A stretch of DNA of 29,439 nucleotides, from assembly GCA_020650975.1 (NCBI GenBank), contig JAIPMN010000370.1, positions 1 through 29,439 of the forward strand, in the 5' to 3' direction. A program made the translations under genes and the position numbers. The notes below the pieces were generated by a model. That model searched no databases. It was not told the DNA's origin and saw only the letters and a list, made by a program, of their open reading frames with translations. The DNA is from Apostichopus californicus. Its lineage: Eukaryota; Echinodermata; Holothuroidea; Aspidochirotida; Stichopodidae. This document shows positions 10,697 to 22,700 of the stretch, piece after piece (the stretch's first letter is position 1; each line of letters opens with the position of its first letter).

Positions 10697-13600
10697 CTGA
10701 GCGCAGGAAGTCCTTAATGAGAAACAGACTGTATGATCAGATAAGCCAAACTATATATTCCCCCAGTAATAAAAAGAGTCTATATAAACAAAATCGATCC
10801 TGTACCGGCACAAAGGGTACAGTATAGTCCAACTCTCCTCAAGACAGTCGAGAGTTCTGACTATGTTGCCCTAGCTTCATTCAGTCTGTGAAAGGTACAT
10901 TAATGAAAGAAAAATGTTGCAGTTAACAGTAGTAATGCCATATAGATATGTATGTCTCCTAGTGATAAAAGCTACCAAATAAACTGACAAGGAGAACCAA
11001 TAAATTGCTTTTCCTATGTCACAATACATAAAAAGCCCTCAAGCTTTTCTTCTTTGAATAGTACTTAACCAACTTGAACTCCAGCATTTTGGAACTGTTT
11101 ATTTAGATAACCAATTGTTATCTTGGATTCTCCACTCAGAAGTCTTCACAGACATACTTGCCTAATCCTACCCAGTAACAGCTGCCCTGTAAAGTTCTCA
11201 CTGTATACACTTACACACACACAGGAGGACACGGTGTTGGAAATGCCTTCATGAATATTCATATCTGCCTTCACAGCCAGCCAATGACAAGTATGCTCAC
11301 AACTCTTTGCACTGTACTGAACTGTAGTGAATAGTTAGTTACAGAGGGCTTTAACCCGTAAGGCAAACCGATCGGTATGCTTTTGAGATAAACAGTGAGT
11401 CAATGTTTACTGGGGTCACTTAACAAGATTTCTAGGTATTAAAGATGATTGATTTGCAAGCAAAGTTAATTGTTAATGAATGAAAGTTGCCAACCACAAA
11501 ATGGGTTTGTATGACAAAATGAAAGCAGTTTCAACAACATTCTAGGAAAACATTATTGTAATCTGCAACTTGTTTTTTCTTGCTAAAGCAAATTGATATA
11601 ACTTTGTAAAATCTATAATGGGGAAGCACTATGGTGTCACAGTTCCTGAACGAGAGGTGGAGAGAGAGGGAGAGTGAAAACAGCCCTGCAGAGTCAAAAA
11701 GGGGAATCTTGAAACAGACTACTAAGATTCTCATGAACAGTATCCTTTCTGACCTTTCAAAATAAAGGAAACATACTCCCATATATATTTCCCCCTCTTC
11801 TTTAATCATTTGTTATTAAAACCATTTTTATGACAGTTTTTATTTTCAAATGAAATCTGAGATTTTTTTGCCTCAAGCTATCACTGTAGTTTCTATAACC
11901 TTTCACAAGTTGTGTTATATTTTAGGGCTGTTCTGTAAAATTCAAACTCACAGGTCTGTTTTGCAAACATAGCCAGATTATTATTTAATGCAGTCAACTA
12001 ACTTCTTAGCATAAAATAATTAACTTAAAATAAGCCAGGTTCTTAAGGTAATTTGCTTTGAGGGATATTTCCTATACTTGTGATGGTGTGTTTCTCAATT
12101 GAAGCAAAGTGAATGTTGCCATAAGCACTAACAAAAACTCTCGTTGTGCCTTTCACCATAACGCACACAGAAAGCTGTCAAGTTAACAATGATCAAAATC
12201 AATAGTTACAAGCTCTCAGAAGAAATCCTTTTATTGGGATGAAAGAACTAACAGTTTTGTAATCCTTTCAAAATATCAGCCAGTCAATAAACCATGAAAG
12301 ATTAATGAGTTGAATGGGTGAATGCCTTTTGGTGCCCACAATACATCGTTGAATAAACAACAAGCCTTTAACCACAAGATCATAATAAATAATGTCTAAT
12401 GGCAGCGACGAAAACACTGATGTTCACACACGGCTTTACTAGAAACTCTAGTTTCCCTAATGGCAATGTTTTAAGTTCACACGTCAACTGTCTTTAATAC
12501 CATTGGTCATAATATGAAACTTCAACACTTAAGTAAGGGCATGGGAAAAGAGGAGTAGGTGGATTGTACACAAATCAATGTGCACCTTCATGCGTTGAAG
12601 GAAGGACAAAATGGTGTTAGGTGCATGGGGGGGGGGAGGGGGAGATTTTCTGGAGGAAGTATTTATTCCTCTTAAAATTTGAATTAGAAGCAAGAGGTGC
12701 ACAAACGTTTTAATGTACATGCAACATGAAAAAAAAAAATTCTCTGTATTTTTTGTTTGTTAGGCATCTAAACATATTCAAGGGTGGATGGATCATTAGA
12801 ATCAAGCTCATCGTCAACTTTATACACTCTTTTGGATATTTTCAACACTATTTGAAACTAATAAGCCATGGCTAATCAAGATAGGGAAATCTTTCAAGGC
12901 ATCTTTATGGAATTTTGCATTCAAATTTTACTGAAAAATAGCTACTTTTTATGCAGAACCAGATTCACAATCACAGAATATGTATCAAATACTGAATACC
13001 TAATTGAGTTTTAAAAGAGATATTCTGGTGGCAGACAATGTAACACTTTATGTTAAAAGAGTAAAATATATTCAACAGTTGAAAACCCCAAACTCAATAT
13101 CCAATTAATTAATTTCAGATATTGTTGATTAAATATACAATATTCTATTTTGACCAGGTAAACCCTCTCTTACTCTACGAAGCGAGGAAATTGACAAGAA
13201 ATATGTATGCACTATGCAGTAACTTTTCCGAATTAACTTGAAAGAATTCTTAACCTATTTTTCTCGACACTCAACAGTGCCTGAGGTGGTGGTGGTGGTG
13301 CAGTTATCAAAGTTACACCTAGTCTAAGTCAAATGTGCATGCCTAGTATGTCTGGCCTAGCAGTATGGGAGTAACAACATATTCTGTGGTAGCTGGTCCT
13401 AACAATTTATGTCTCAACTGCAGCCCATAGGCCTAAGCTAAAGTTAGGAAGGTGCTAGCCTAGCTTGGTAATTATAAAACCTAGCTCAATTCAGTTTTCC
13501 TACATTGTAGTACATCTATCTGTGATGTCTGCAGTAGCAGTACTAATTCCATAGTGTCCTCATAATGGGAGAACTCATTTTGTGATCTGGAACTGATGCA

Positions 13601-14784
13601 TTATGAATAGAAAGTTTAGGCCTAGGCTACAATTAGTTTGTGAAATGAAGTCTTAATCAATGCATGCATGATCTTTCTGAGGGGAATGGTTATTAATGAT
13701 GATCTCAATGATTTGGATATGGGCATGCCATCACTCATTGTATGATTTTTTATGGCAAGGTGAGATATAGGCTTAACGTTAACCTTAACAACTTACTTGT
13801 ATAAGTAGCCTTAACTTAACATAGGGGGCCTAGTAAATTGGGCTAAGTGTTACTGTTAGGCTACCTAGAGGCTAGAAAGTGTTACTTGTGTTAGGCCAAC
13901 ACGGGTCGAGTTCTGCTAATTCTACAACAGAATCAGTGTCGAATGTATAGCTGCTTGTGCTACTTTGCATGTCTAGCTCAAATAAAAACAGAAAAAGATA
14001 ACTTAAGACTAGTGGTATACAATATGATTTATCTTATTCTTAGCGTTAGGCCTAGGCTAAGTGTCACTGAAACTGTAACTAAGTTGTAAGGCCTATGCCT
14101 ATCGTAAGTTCTCAACTGAAGACCTAACCCAGGCTATATGGCCGAGAGTAATGAGAGTACCATAACGAGCTGACAAACTTTGAAAGATTGAGCAGTAATT
14201 GACACAATTAAGTATAACTACCTATGCCTATAGCTAATCACGTTGCTTTTAAGTTTTATATGAATTTCACAAACCACTGTCAAGTTTCACGCCGATATGA
14301 CCGTACAGTCACCCAAACCGTAGCCAAGCGAACTTGTTGTTGTACAGTATCTTCGGTACAGAACCAAACACCATAGACATGTCTATGCAGTATTTGATAC
14401 CGTACGGTTAAACATACAGATCAATCGGAATCATGAAGGTCAGGTCTTCCAGAAGGCTCCTTTATTTCACACAGCCATATGCCAAGCCGATTTAATAGAT
14501 TTACGCCTCGCTATTCCAAGTACGAAGTATAAATCCTACTTTGCTAAAATACAATTGAAATAAATTCACTTGAAGTACAACTTATCTTTGCTTGAATTTA
14601 ATTTTCATGGGTTAATGATTATAGTTCCACTTAAGTAGAATAACAATAAAATCAGGAATTGTCACTTTGCATGAAACCGAATCCACCTTGGCTAAACTTT
14701 CACTTAGCCTAAGTACCAAACATATTAAAGCTAAAGTATGATATAATTCTGCTTATAAGCTAAATGCCTACAACAGGATCTTTT
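10697..14784. other. intergenic, no recognised gene
   Basis: Holds a G10 run at 12627-12636, a (GGT)n tract at about 13284-13299 and a cluster of TAGGCCTA/CCTAGGCTA palindromic motifs between about 13430 and 14110. No exon-like region was found with confidence. Confidence 0.5.
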
Positions 14785-14788
14785 TTAA

Positions 14789-14962
14789 CCAAATGTTATT
14801 TCATTATGTGACAATATAGTTTACTTTAAGTCTCAATGTGTGTTTGCCAAATTTTAACTTCGATCTTTCCAGCTAATTACTGCCCTAAAAGCTCAGTGAA
14901 AATAACACCGTTCTATGCAATTTTCATATTAATAATCATTATTTTTATTGAGTTATCTGTCG
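14789..14962. mobile_element. MITE-like element with TTAA flanks, copy B (inverted)
   Basis: 174 bp bounded by TTAA at 14785-14788 and 14963-14966. The right end GTTATCTGTCG matches copy A's left end in reverse complement. The match runs from about 14826 to 14970, with a few substitutions and a small indel. The left end (CCAAATGTTAT) has diverged, so only the flanking TTAA supports that border. Confidence 0.6.
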
Positions 14963-17900
14963 TTAAACATTTTGAGCTAAGTTAAGACGCATAGGAAGGC
15001 TATTTTTCTTATCTGTGAAATATAGTTTCCTTCCACTGCTAAAACAGAATTTCAGCACAGTCCGAAGATAGTTATTTGTTTGGTGCACAGTGGCTGATAA
15101 ACATTAAGTTAACAATACATGCATTCGAATTCTCTGATCCGTGATACACTTTGTTGACTAAAAACTAAATGCAAGGAAACACTTGTCTCGATGGCAAACA
15201 TATACTTCAGATTTATAGAAGGAATAAACCCTCTAGGGCTACAGACGCAGGAGACGATGGTCCGAGGAATTTAGAAATTCTCATATAGGCTTAATAACCC
15301 ATAATTATATTGGCCAATATTGCACTTTAACATAAATTGCATTTTACTCCCAGTACGCCTGATCGACTGTCCTGTCAACTACATCAAGGCTTATAAATCT
15401 AAATTTGGTTCTCACGTTTACTTTAGCTGAATTCAATTACAGCTAAATTTAGGATTGTATTTCAATTAGAATCATTTGGCAAGACTGATTAACCACGACA
15501 AACTAACATTGTGTACACTCGAACAATATCGAACTTTACATCAATTCTGCAGTGTGATGATTTGCAGAACTAAACGTAGACGAAGATCTTCGTTCGTTTC
15601 GTATCAATACAAAGCGATGGATCGAGGCCAGACTCGATCATTATAAGAGTTAGGCATATTGTGTTAAGAATGATTAAACACATGGACCCAAGTTCAGGGC
15701 CAATTTCACAGGCTTGCGTTTTTCGCATGTTTTAGTGAATCAGGTTAGCTCAGAATTAAAACAACAATGGATTCTATGAAGCAAGTAGGAAAACCAAGCT
15801 AGTAAAATCATTGTTTATAAAGAACTAACTCTACAGTCACATAAATTTCATAATTTTTACACTGTCTTGTTACCTTTACTTTAAATGTGTTATACCTTTC
15901 TGTTATACCGCAACTCCACCCCATCTCACCCATCCACTGATATAGCAAAATGTTCCTTCTTTAATTGCGGACACACAATGTATTTGTTATTACGTTTTTC
16001 CAATCATTTCAGTAATAAAATACGTATTCGCTATCGCTGTATCTCGCCGTCATTGAGTTACTATTCTATCCAAATCCCTTATTTGAAGAAATTTACTAGT
16101 TGCTCCTGCTTTGGAATTACTCATTTCTACCACAAAAGGAATATATCAAATGCAGGATAGAACAGCCTGGTAATAACCCCATCCGATCCCTACTACTTCT
16201 TGGTAAATCATGTATAGTATCCCCAAATCACAACTTTCAAAAGTGAGGGCGCTCTCCAGTTTGGTCTCTGACGATTTTCGCATGTCGCGCTTATGTTACA
16301 GCTGTTTTGTGTCCCCTAGAACGCTAGAAGTATAGCTGCAGCCTGGTAGTGTATCGACTTAGCAGGTTGTTGATATGTCCTACGAAGTAACACTGATGGA
16401 ACCTTCTGTTGCAGAATTAGAAATTAAGTTGTGGACGAATCCTTTTTCTTTGCGCCTGAGGTTTATTGCATGCTCGCCACAATTAACATAATAATAATTA
16501 TGATGATGATGTTGATATGGGACAAAACAAATTTTGGAAAGGGGGGGGGGGGTTCTACTAAAAAAAAACTGTCTACAATATGCTACATATGAGTTTACTT
16601 AAGAGTTCTAAACCACATCGAGCTATATTAATTTGATCAAGGGGTATTTAAGTTTTGTGTCCAGTCAATATCACATGACTTCATGCCCATGTAGCAGGGT
16701 CGTGGCATGGGGGGGGGGGGTCCTTTCCGTGCAGATTACTGTGCCACCATCGTGCGTACAAAAACTTTTAAACAAGTTACATAACTCGATAATTGTGCCC
16801 CTCATTAAATTGTCAGTGTCCCTCCGAAAAATTGGCTACTTGTCTGCATGGCTTGATAAAATGACGCAAGCTAACACCACTCTAGCACAAAATACAGCTT
16901 GTAACACCTATTTTCGCATCCATATTGAGTGCATGGAAGCTTAAGATTGACAGCGGTGCAGTTTTGTATTTTCTTTTGCTATAAATTCCTTGTTGTGGAC
17001 AACACAGAGGAATGTAACCTTCACACTTTGTTACTTATTATTTTCATGTAATTTCTGTCAGACCTTGGTTGATAAATGTTGATCTGTCAATCAGTTTTGG
17101 AATTCTTGACACCTAAATATGCTAATTAGGAATACACTGTAATGGTATGACGATTTTAGAGCGTTTTTCACGTTTTTTCGGGGGGGGTTACATAATTTGA
17201 TACTCATGGGAACAATAATATGAAAAATCTGGTCACTGGGTCCACTTTTACAAACCTAGCACCCCACCCTCCCCCTCAGGACACTTTTGTGATTTGAATT
17301 TGTTGCATCCTTGTTTGAGAGTCTTCACATCCAGGGTATGTGCAAGGGATTTCATGAATTGGGGGGGGGGGGAGATAGGGTGAGGAACCAAGCAGTTAAG
17401 CCAAATGTGAAAAGAAACAACCTCTTTCTGTCATTGTATTTGGCCATGCAATAGTGGTGGGGGTTGGCGTCACCACTCCTAACTTGTCGTTTTCACAGCA
17501 CAGTTTAGAAAGACGGTGAGATATATAATTGCTTATCCACAATTAGATCTGTTCTACACACTGTAATATTGCAATGATCAAAATTAAAATAGGAAGTATA
17601 AAACACGGATCACACACTGCTTGCTTCAAGAAACTTGATCCTGCAAAAGAATAAAATGTTCTTGTATTGTTGTAGCACTTAACAGGCTAGTTCAGAGGTC
17701 AATGTATGTTTGATATGTACAATATATCCACATGCCGTTTAATGGAAGTTTATACATTTTGCTTCAAAAGTGAACTTGAAGCAAACACCTGTGATGTCAC
17801 AGAAGCACAGCTACAAAAAACAAAAACAAAAAAACAAAAGATGGCTCTAAATATCAAGTATGAAGTTCACAGTACTTTTTAAATTATCATGATTAAAAAT

Positions 17901-18143
17901 ACACACACATAATCAAACACGGTCACTTCCAACACTAGAGGTTGATTAAGATATATAAGATATATATTTACTCCCCCCCCCCACCCAAATAAAGCAATGA
18001 TTGTTGGAACAAGGTTTCAAAAGCAGAAAAAATGTAAAATAATGCCAAAGTTAAAGCTTTCTTTGAATGTGTACATCTCGCCATTAAAATTATGAAAGAA
18101 TGAAACATAAAAACTTATTTTAAGGCTATTTATATTGTACTGT
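14963..18143. other. intergenic, no recognised gene
   Basis: It contains G12 runs at 16541-16552, 16709-16720 and 17361-17372, a C10 run at 17973-17982, a short (TGATGA) tract near 16500 and a CpG-richer patch near 16240-16340. Plus-strand frames of 91 codons (15885-16160) and 103 codons (16633-16944) are unrecognisable; the second crosses a G12 run and is probably chance. Confidence 0.5.
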
Positions 18144-18254
18144 CATGTCTTGCTTTCAAAGCACTTCTACTGACAGTATGAATATCAAGTCACTTAGATA
18201 AAGGTCAGGAACTGTTTGTACTGTCAGTATGGGTGCTTTGAAGCATGATACAAG
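18144..18254 (+). other. hairpin with miRNA-precursor-like shape
   Basis: The left arm (about 18146-18178, TTGCTTTCAAAGCACTTCTA then CTGACAGTA) pairs with the right arm (18219 to about 18250, TACTGTCAGTATGGGTGCTT then TGAAGC). The first 10 bp next to the loop are perfect. The TTCT/ATGG step becomes two U:G wobbles, a C:G pair and one U-U mismatch in plus-strand RNA, but A-C mismatches in minus-strand RNA. A single-base bulge and a looser base follow, and the loop is about 40 nt. I do not recognise a known miRNA seed. A degenerate MITE is the main alternative. Confidence 0.35.
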
Positions 18255-18728
18255 GAGACAGAACAGAGTTGTACTCAAATTAGAAAATTGTCCAAAATGG
18301 CTGCAAATATTACAACTTCCTGTACGATTAAAAGATGTAAAAAAGATTTCTTTCAAAAAACAGTTACATTATCAAAAATTCAATTTTTAATTTTTTTCTT
18401 CTAAGAATTGTTACATAATTCTGCACTTTGGTAATTTCACGGTCTCAATACGTGTTTGCTGACAAATTTCGGAAAACAAATGTCTCTTATATTAAATGCA
18501 CTCTGACCAGGTGGGTTTAATGGAGAAAAGCTGTCGCAATTGAAAGAAAGAAATTTATTTTCTGTTGCCCTTATGGCGTGAACGATTTACCCAAAGTATC
18601 ACTGCTCATTAGGCAAATGTAACCTATACATAAATATATATACTCGTATCATCCATTTATTTGACTCAATTCCACGGAGGAATGAAGTTTGTCGAATCTA
18701 CGGACTCGTTAAAAAATCTGGCGAATGT
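18255..18728. other. A/T-rich intergenic stretch
   Basis: It holds T-rich and A-rich tracts and AATAAA-type hexamers on the minus strand. No gene is seen. Confidence 0.5.
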
Positions 18729-18732
18729 TTAA

Positions 18733-18893
18733 CGACAGATAACTCAATAAAAATAATGAATATTAATATGAAAATTGCATAGAACGGTGTCATTTTTACT
18801 GAGCTTTTGGGGCAGTAATCTTACAAGGTTGAAAATTAAATTTGGCAAACAACACATTGAGAATTTAAATTTCAAACATTATGTTATCTGTCA
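18733..18893. mobile_element. MITE-like element with TTAA flanks, copy A
   Basis: 161 bp. It starts CGACAGATAAC and ends GTTATCTGTCA, a 10 of 11 terminal inverted repeat, and is bounded by TTAA on both sides (18729-18732 and 18894-18897). Most of it matches copy B at 14789-14962 in inverted orientation, with long identical stretches such as AATTGCATAGAACGGTGT. A TTAA duplication would fit piggyBac-type insertion, but the TIR does not begin with the usual CCY, so the class is open. Confidence 0.65.
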
Positions 18894-18897
18894 TTAA

Positions 18898-19613
18898 AAA
18901 ATGCGACCAGTTGTATTAATATTTCCTTTAAAAATTTGATTTGCCTATGATGGTTATTGACTATTGATGAAAAAGAAATTTCTTACTGATTAAAACAGTG
19001 ACAATTTTGGCAATAGAAAGAAATAGGTAGCTTTTTTTGTGACATAATCTACCAACAATGCAGCATTTATGGGCAAGTTGTGTTGTAGTGGTAAGAATTT
19101 CTCCTCCACAACCTCTTGTTTCATGGTCCAAAACCTCAACAGGAACTGGATTCTCTCTTGAATTATTCGACATTGTCACCGCACATGCTGTGTTGTGATC
19201 GAAGTCTTCCTTCGAATTAGTATTTCTGGTTTCCCAGTTGGTAAAAGGGGTTTCAAAACAACTCTGTCCATCATGACCGCTCTACAGTGATGTTGAAATG
19301 GGGGGGGGGGAGGGGCGGGAGGTGACTTCACCTCTCACAGTATTTGAGAAAGTGTTCAGAAGCTGAGGTACAGTCTCGTCGGGGATCAGGAATGGGTGCA
19401 ATAATTATATGCCTGCCTGATAATTCTCTTTAACACACATCAAAGAATAAAGAAGATATGAGGTCTATGGTAACCCTTGATCATCACATGGAAAGGGTTT
19501 CGACTTCCTAACTGTTTTAATTCACTTCACGAATTTAAAGCAAAATGTCTTTCCTTATCTGAAGAGAAAGACCACCCATTCCTATTTAACAGGTCTCCGT
19601 TAATGTCTTCTAA
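18898..19613. other. 3' flank / possible 3'UTR of the aminotransferase
   Basis: Downstream of the stop on the minus strand. It holds a G11 run (19300-19310) and an imperfect palindrome GAGGTGACTTCACCTC. A 72-codon minus frame at 18961-19179 has no recognisable content. Confidence 0.5.
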
Positions 19614-19619
19614 TTTATT
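19614..19619 (-). terminator. AATAAA overlapping the aminotransferase stop codon
   Basis: Minus-strand AATAAA overlaps the TAA stop (CAA-TAA-A). If used as a poly(A) signal, the 3'UTR would be only a few tens of bases long. An ATTAAA variant lies about 100 bp downstream (near 19516-19521), and further AATAAA hexamers occur near 18656 and 18554. Which is used cannot be decided from sequence. Confidence 0.35.
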
Positions 19620-19753
19620 GAGAATCATTTGTCGCTTGCAACTCTAGGATTGCATCCGAGAGCTCCTTGACGCCTTCGATGAATACATCCTTCTCTAAGT
19701 GACTGAATGAGATACGTATAAAGTTTGAAAGACTGCCCGGATTTTTAGTGAAT
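19615..19753 (-). CDS. aminotransferase terminal coding exon
   Basis: 139 nt including the TAA stop; acceptor TTGTTTCACAG. It encodes FTKNPGSLSNFIRISFSHLE and then EKDVFIEGVKELSDAI before the stop. The Arg in NFIRISF is the family's substrate alpha-carboxylate ligand, and the following segment is the final C-terminal helix. The C-terminus is therefore complete. Confidence 0.92.
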
Positions 19754-22700
19754 CTGTGAAACAACGAAAAAAAAAAACACCATGCAGATTTATGAATATT
19801 TAGTAGTACTGCTTAATGTTTTACTCTGCAGAGTTTGTTACCTATTATTGGACTATCTTGTCTTGCCAGTATCTCCTTTACCTTCTTTACTATTTGCTAC
19901 AAATTGCTCTGAAATTCTTCGTCTTGCATGAAAGAGATAAACTGGCAGATCTAGATCTGTAAGTACTGCAAACTTTAATAAACTGCTAATATCTAACCAG
20001 TTTCAAATTGACCAAAGGTTCACAACATTTTTGTGTTGCACAAGCCTGAGCAAAAAACGAGCAGACAAAACTCAGAATATTTAGACACACACACGCACGC
20101 ACGCAAGCACACACACACACACACAAAGTTAAATGCATTGGTTTCCTGATATTTTCAGCATAGGAACCACAAAGAGAGAAAGAAGGAACAAACAAGAGTG
20201 AGTTAAACCCATATTGCAAGCATCAGAGTGTGGTCTACTTACTTGTTTCCGCATGCAAACGTTACGTTATACTTCTTCAGACAGAGCGCCATTAAGTCAT
20301 CACAGTTCATATTGGTTGGCAACTGGATCCATACGAAGAAACCTCCCTGAAGAATAAACAGATAAGAACTCTCTCCATTGTAAAATTTTTGAAAAGCACA
20401 GAAAATATTTCACAATAGAATATGCTCCTAAATCAAGAGGCGTCATGAGCCCATTCGGGACTGGGCAAATCTTCTCTTTTTGTTTGAATGTTCATTATTC
20501 CTTAATGTAATGTAAGTGGGATAAATGAGCAAACAATATTATTTATCCCACATCTTCCAGTGCCCCCACCATCTTTTTCATGGCCCATAATTGACCCGGG
20601 GGCCTCTGACTGTAGCCTACTCAACTCCCCTGCCCTTCGTTGGGTCTGCCCTAATCCTACAATTACAATCCAGATTATTAGAATGAGTCGATAAGTATCC
20701 TCTCATTTTTATTACCAATTTATAAAACAAACTTTAATTTGCTCAATTTCTTTCCCCCCCCCCCCAAAATGCTAATTCCTGTGGAAAAGAGTTGCCCCAT
20801 CATAATAATGTGATCGTAGGAAACCTGTTCACAAAACTAAAAAAGATGAATATAGGCTTTACTTTGTTCTTCTTCATAATGAAATACACAATATTGCCAA
20901 TAATGTGAACAATAACGTCTGGACAGATGCACTCCATGTCACCATGGATGTGAACTGCAACAATTTTCCAGACATTTTACACAATCCCTACCAGAACTGA
21001 TTATTCTTGACTCGAGTCAGGACTGGATTTACCTTCCTAGCGGCCCTGTGCCAAAGATAAATTCTTGGGCCCTCAACTGGGCTGGGAGGCAACCCAATTG
21101 GCATTTGATTTTCATTTTAATGCAGTTATTCCGTTAATTAATATGTGTGTATATAGTGTTTTCACAGTGAGATGAAGATCTTATTCATAGCTTTCCATTG
21201 ATGTATATAAATTCTTACATCATATAACAACAGGGAAGCAAGGATTCGTCCAATCTTTCTAATAGGTCATTTCTTCCCTTTGAAACCTATTTTTTACTAT
21301 AAATTTTATAGCCCCCGGGCTGCAAATTTTTTTTTCCCAAACAGGTTTGCAAGTGTGTGCGTAAATAGTTGTTCATGATTGGTCGGAAAAGTTACGTCAT
21401 CACCATAGAAACCTTCACTTCGAGGTTCTGCATCCATTTGTTGCAACGAAGATATACCCGTTCAAAATTACCCGTAGCTTTTTGTACATATATTTAGATA
21501 TGTTTGGAATTGGTTTAGACATATTTAGCACACTAGTATTGTATGATCTACTTTGATCAAAGTTTTCTGTGAAGGCATTAATCGATAACATCGCACAGTG
21601 AAAGTTTCGTACAGGGTGCATCACACATGCACTGTAGGCCTATATGTATTATAACTCTGTACACAGTGCAGTGACGGAAATATATCATACTATACACTAT
21701 ACTGTTTTGCGTATATTCACTCAAGACTCGTGAACTTGCGTCGTGAAGTTGCTTTTAGTGTAAGCCTACCCATTCCACAAAACGAATTCTGATTTCAATA
21801 GAACCGCTCACGAATCGTGGATAACGTAAACACGAACCAAATAGAATGTAGCGTATATGTATCATAAGTGAGGTCAACATGTCATCCAAGCATTAAAAGT
21901 AAAGTTAGGGAGTTTGAAGGGAAACCCTGTAACTTAGATTTAATTAAGTGTCAGTGTGTAACTCATTATATGTCTTCGAACTTCCAAGCGATGGTCATTA
22001 TTGATGCTGACGTCACGAGCAATCTGATTGGCTGAAAACTCCGTAATTGCAAACCTGTTTGGGATAAAAAAAATTGCCCCTTGGCTTGGGATTATCTGAT
22101 CCAATGGCAAATCTTGCCCTGACTCCAGTCACTCAGCCCAATTGTCATTTATTCATTTCAAAATGATTGGACATACCTCAGGTAATGAATATTTTATGAC
22201 GCCTTTTAACTTCTCTTCAAAAACCTGTTGCATAGCTTCAATCTTCTCCTGGAAGGAGAAAAATAAAATGGTTCAACAAAAGAAGTACTTCAAACAGAAG
22301 AACTTTTCCACAAGAATGTAGTAAAATTGCTTAAAAACTGAAAACTAAAGTAAACAATGACAATATACAAACAAACAAAGAAAAGATTCAGCAAGTACTA
22401 ATTCACAAGGCAACAATACCATATGAGGGGGGTGGGGGTGTTGGTGCGGGTGCGGGTGGGGGGGGTTAATATTTCAGAGCGCTCTCTCCCACTGTACAGT
22501 GCTGTCACAACAGGACTAGTGTGTCAGGGCATCTGAAAAACGTTTTACCCAAAACGATTCCCAAAACAAATTAATTAGGGATAAGATCACTCGCCCAACC
22601 CCCCCCCCACCCGCCCCTCTGATCCATCTTATCTAGTGGTTACCTATGCCAATATTTTCCCAACGGAATATTTTTGGGAGGGATACATGAAAGATTTGGT

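Noticed and set aside
16633..16944. 103-codon plus ORF
   Set aside because: It reads through a 12-base G run, whose length is likely unstable, and has no recognisable content.
18961..19179. 72-codon minus ORF downstream of the aminotransferase
   Set aside because: It is in the 3' flank, with no domain, no splice context and a stop-rich neighbourhood.
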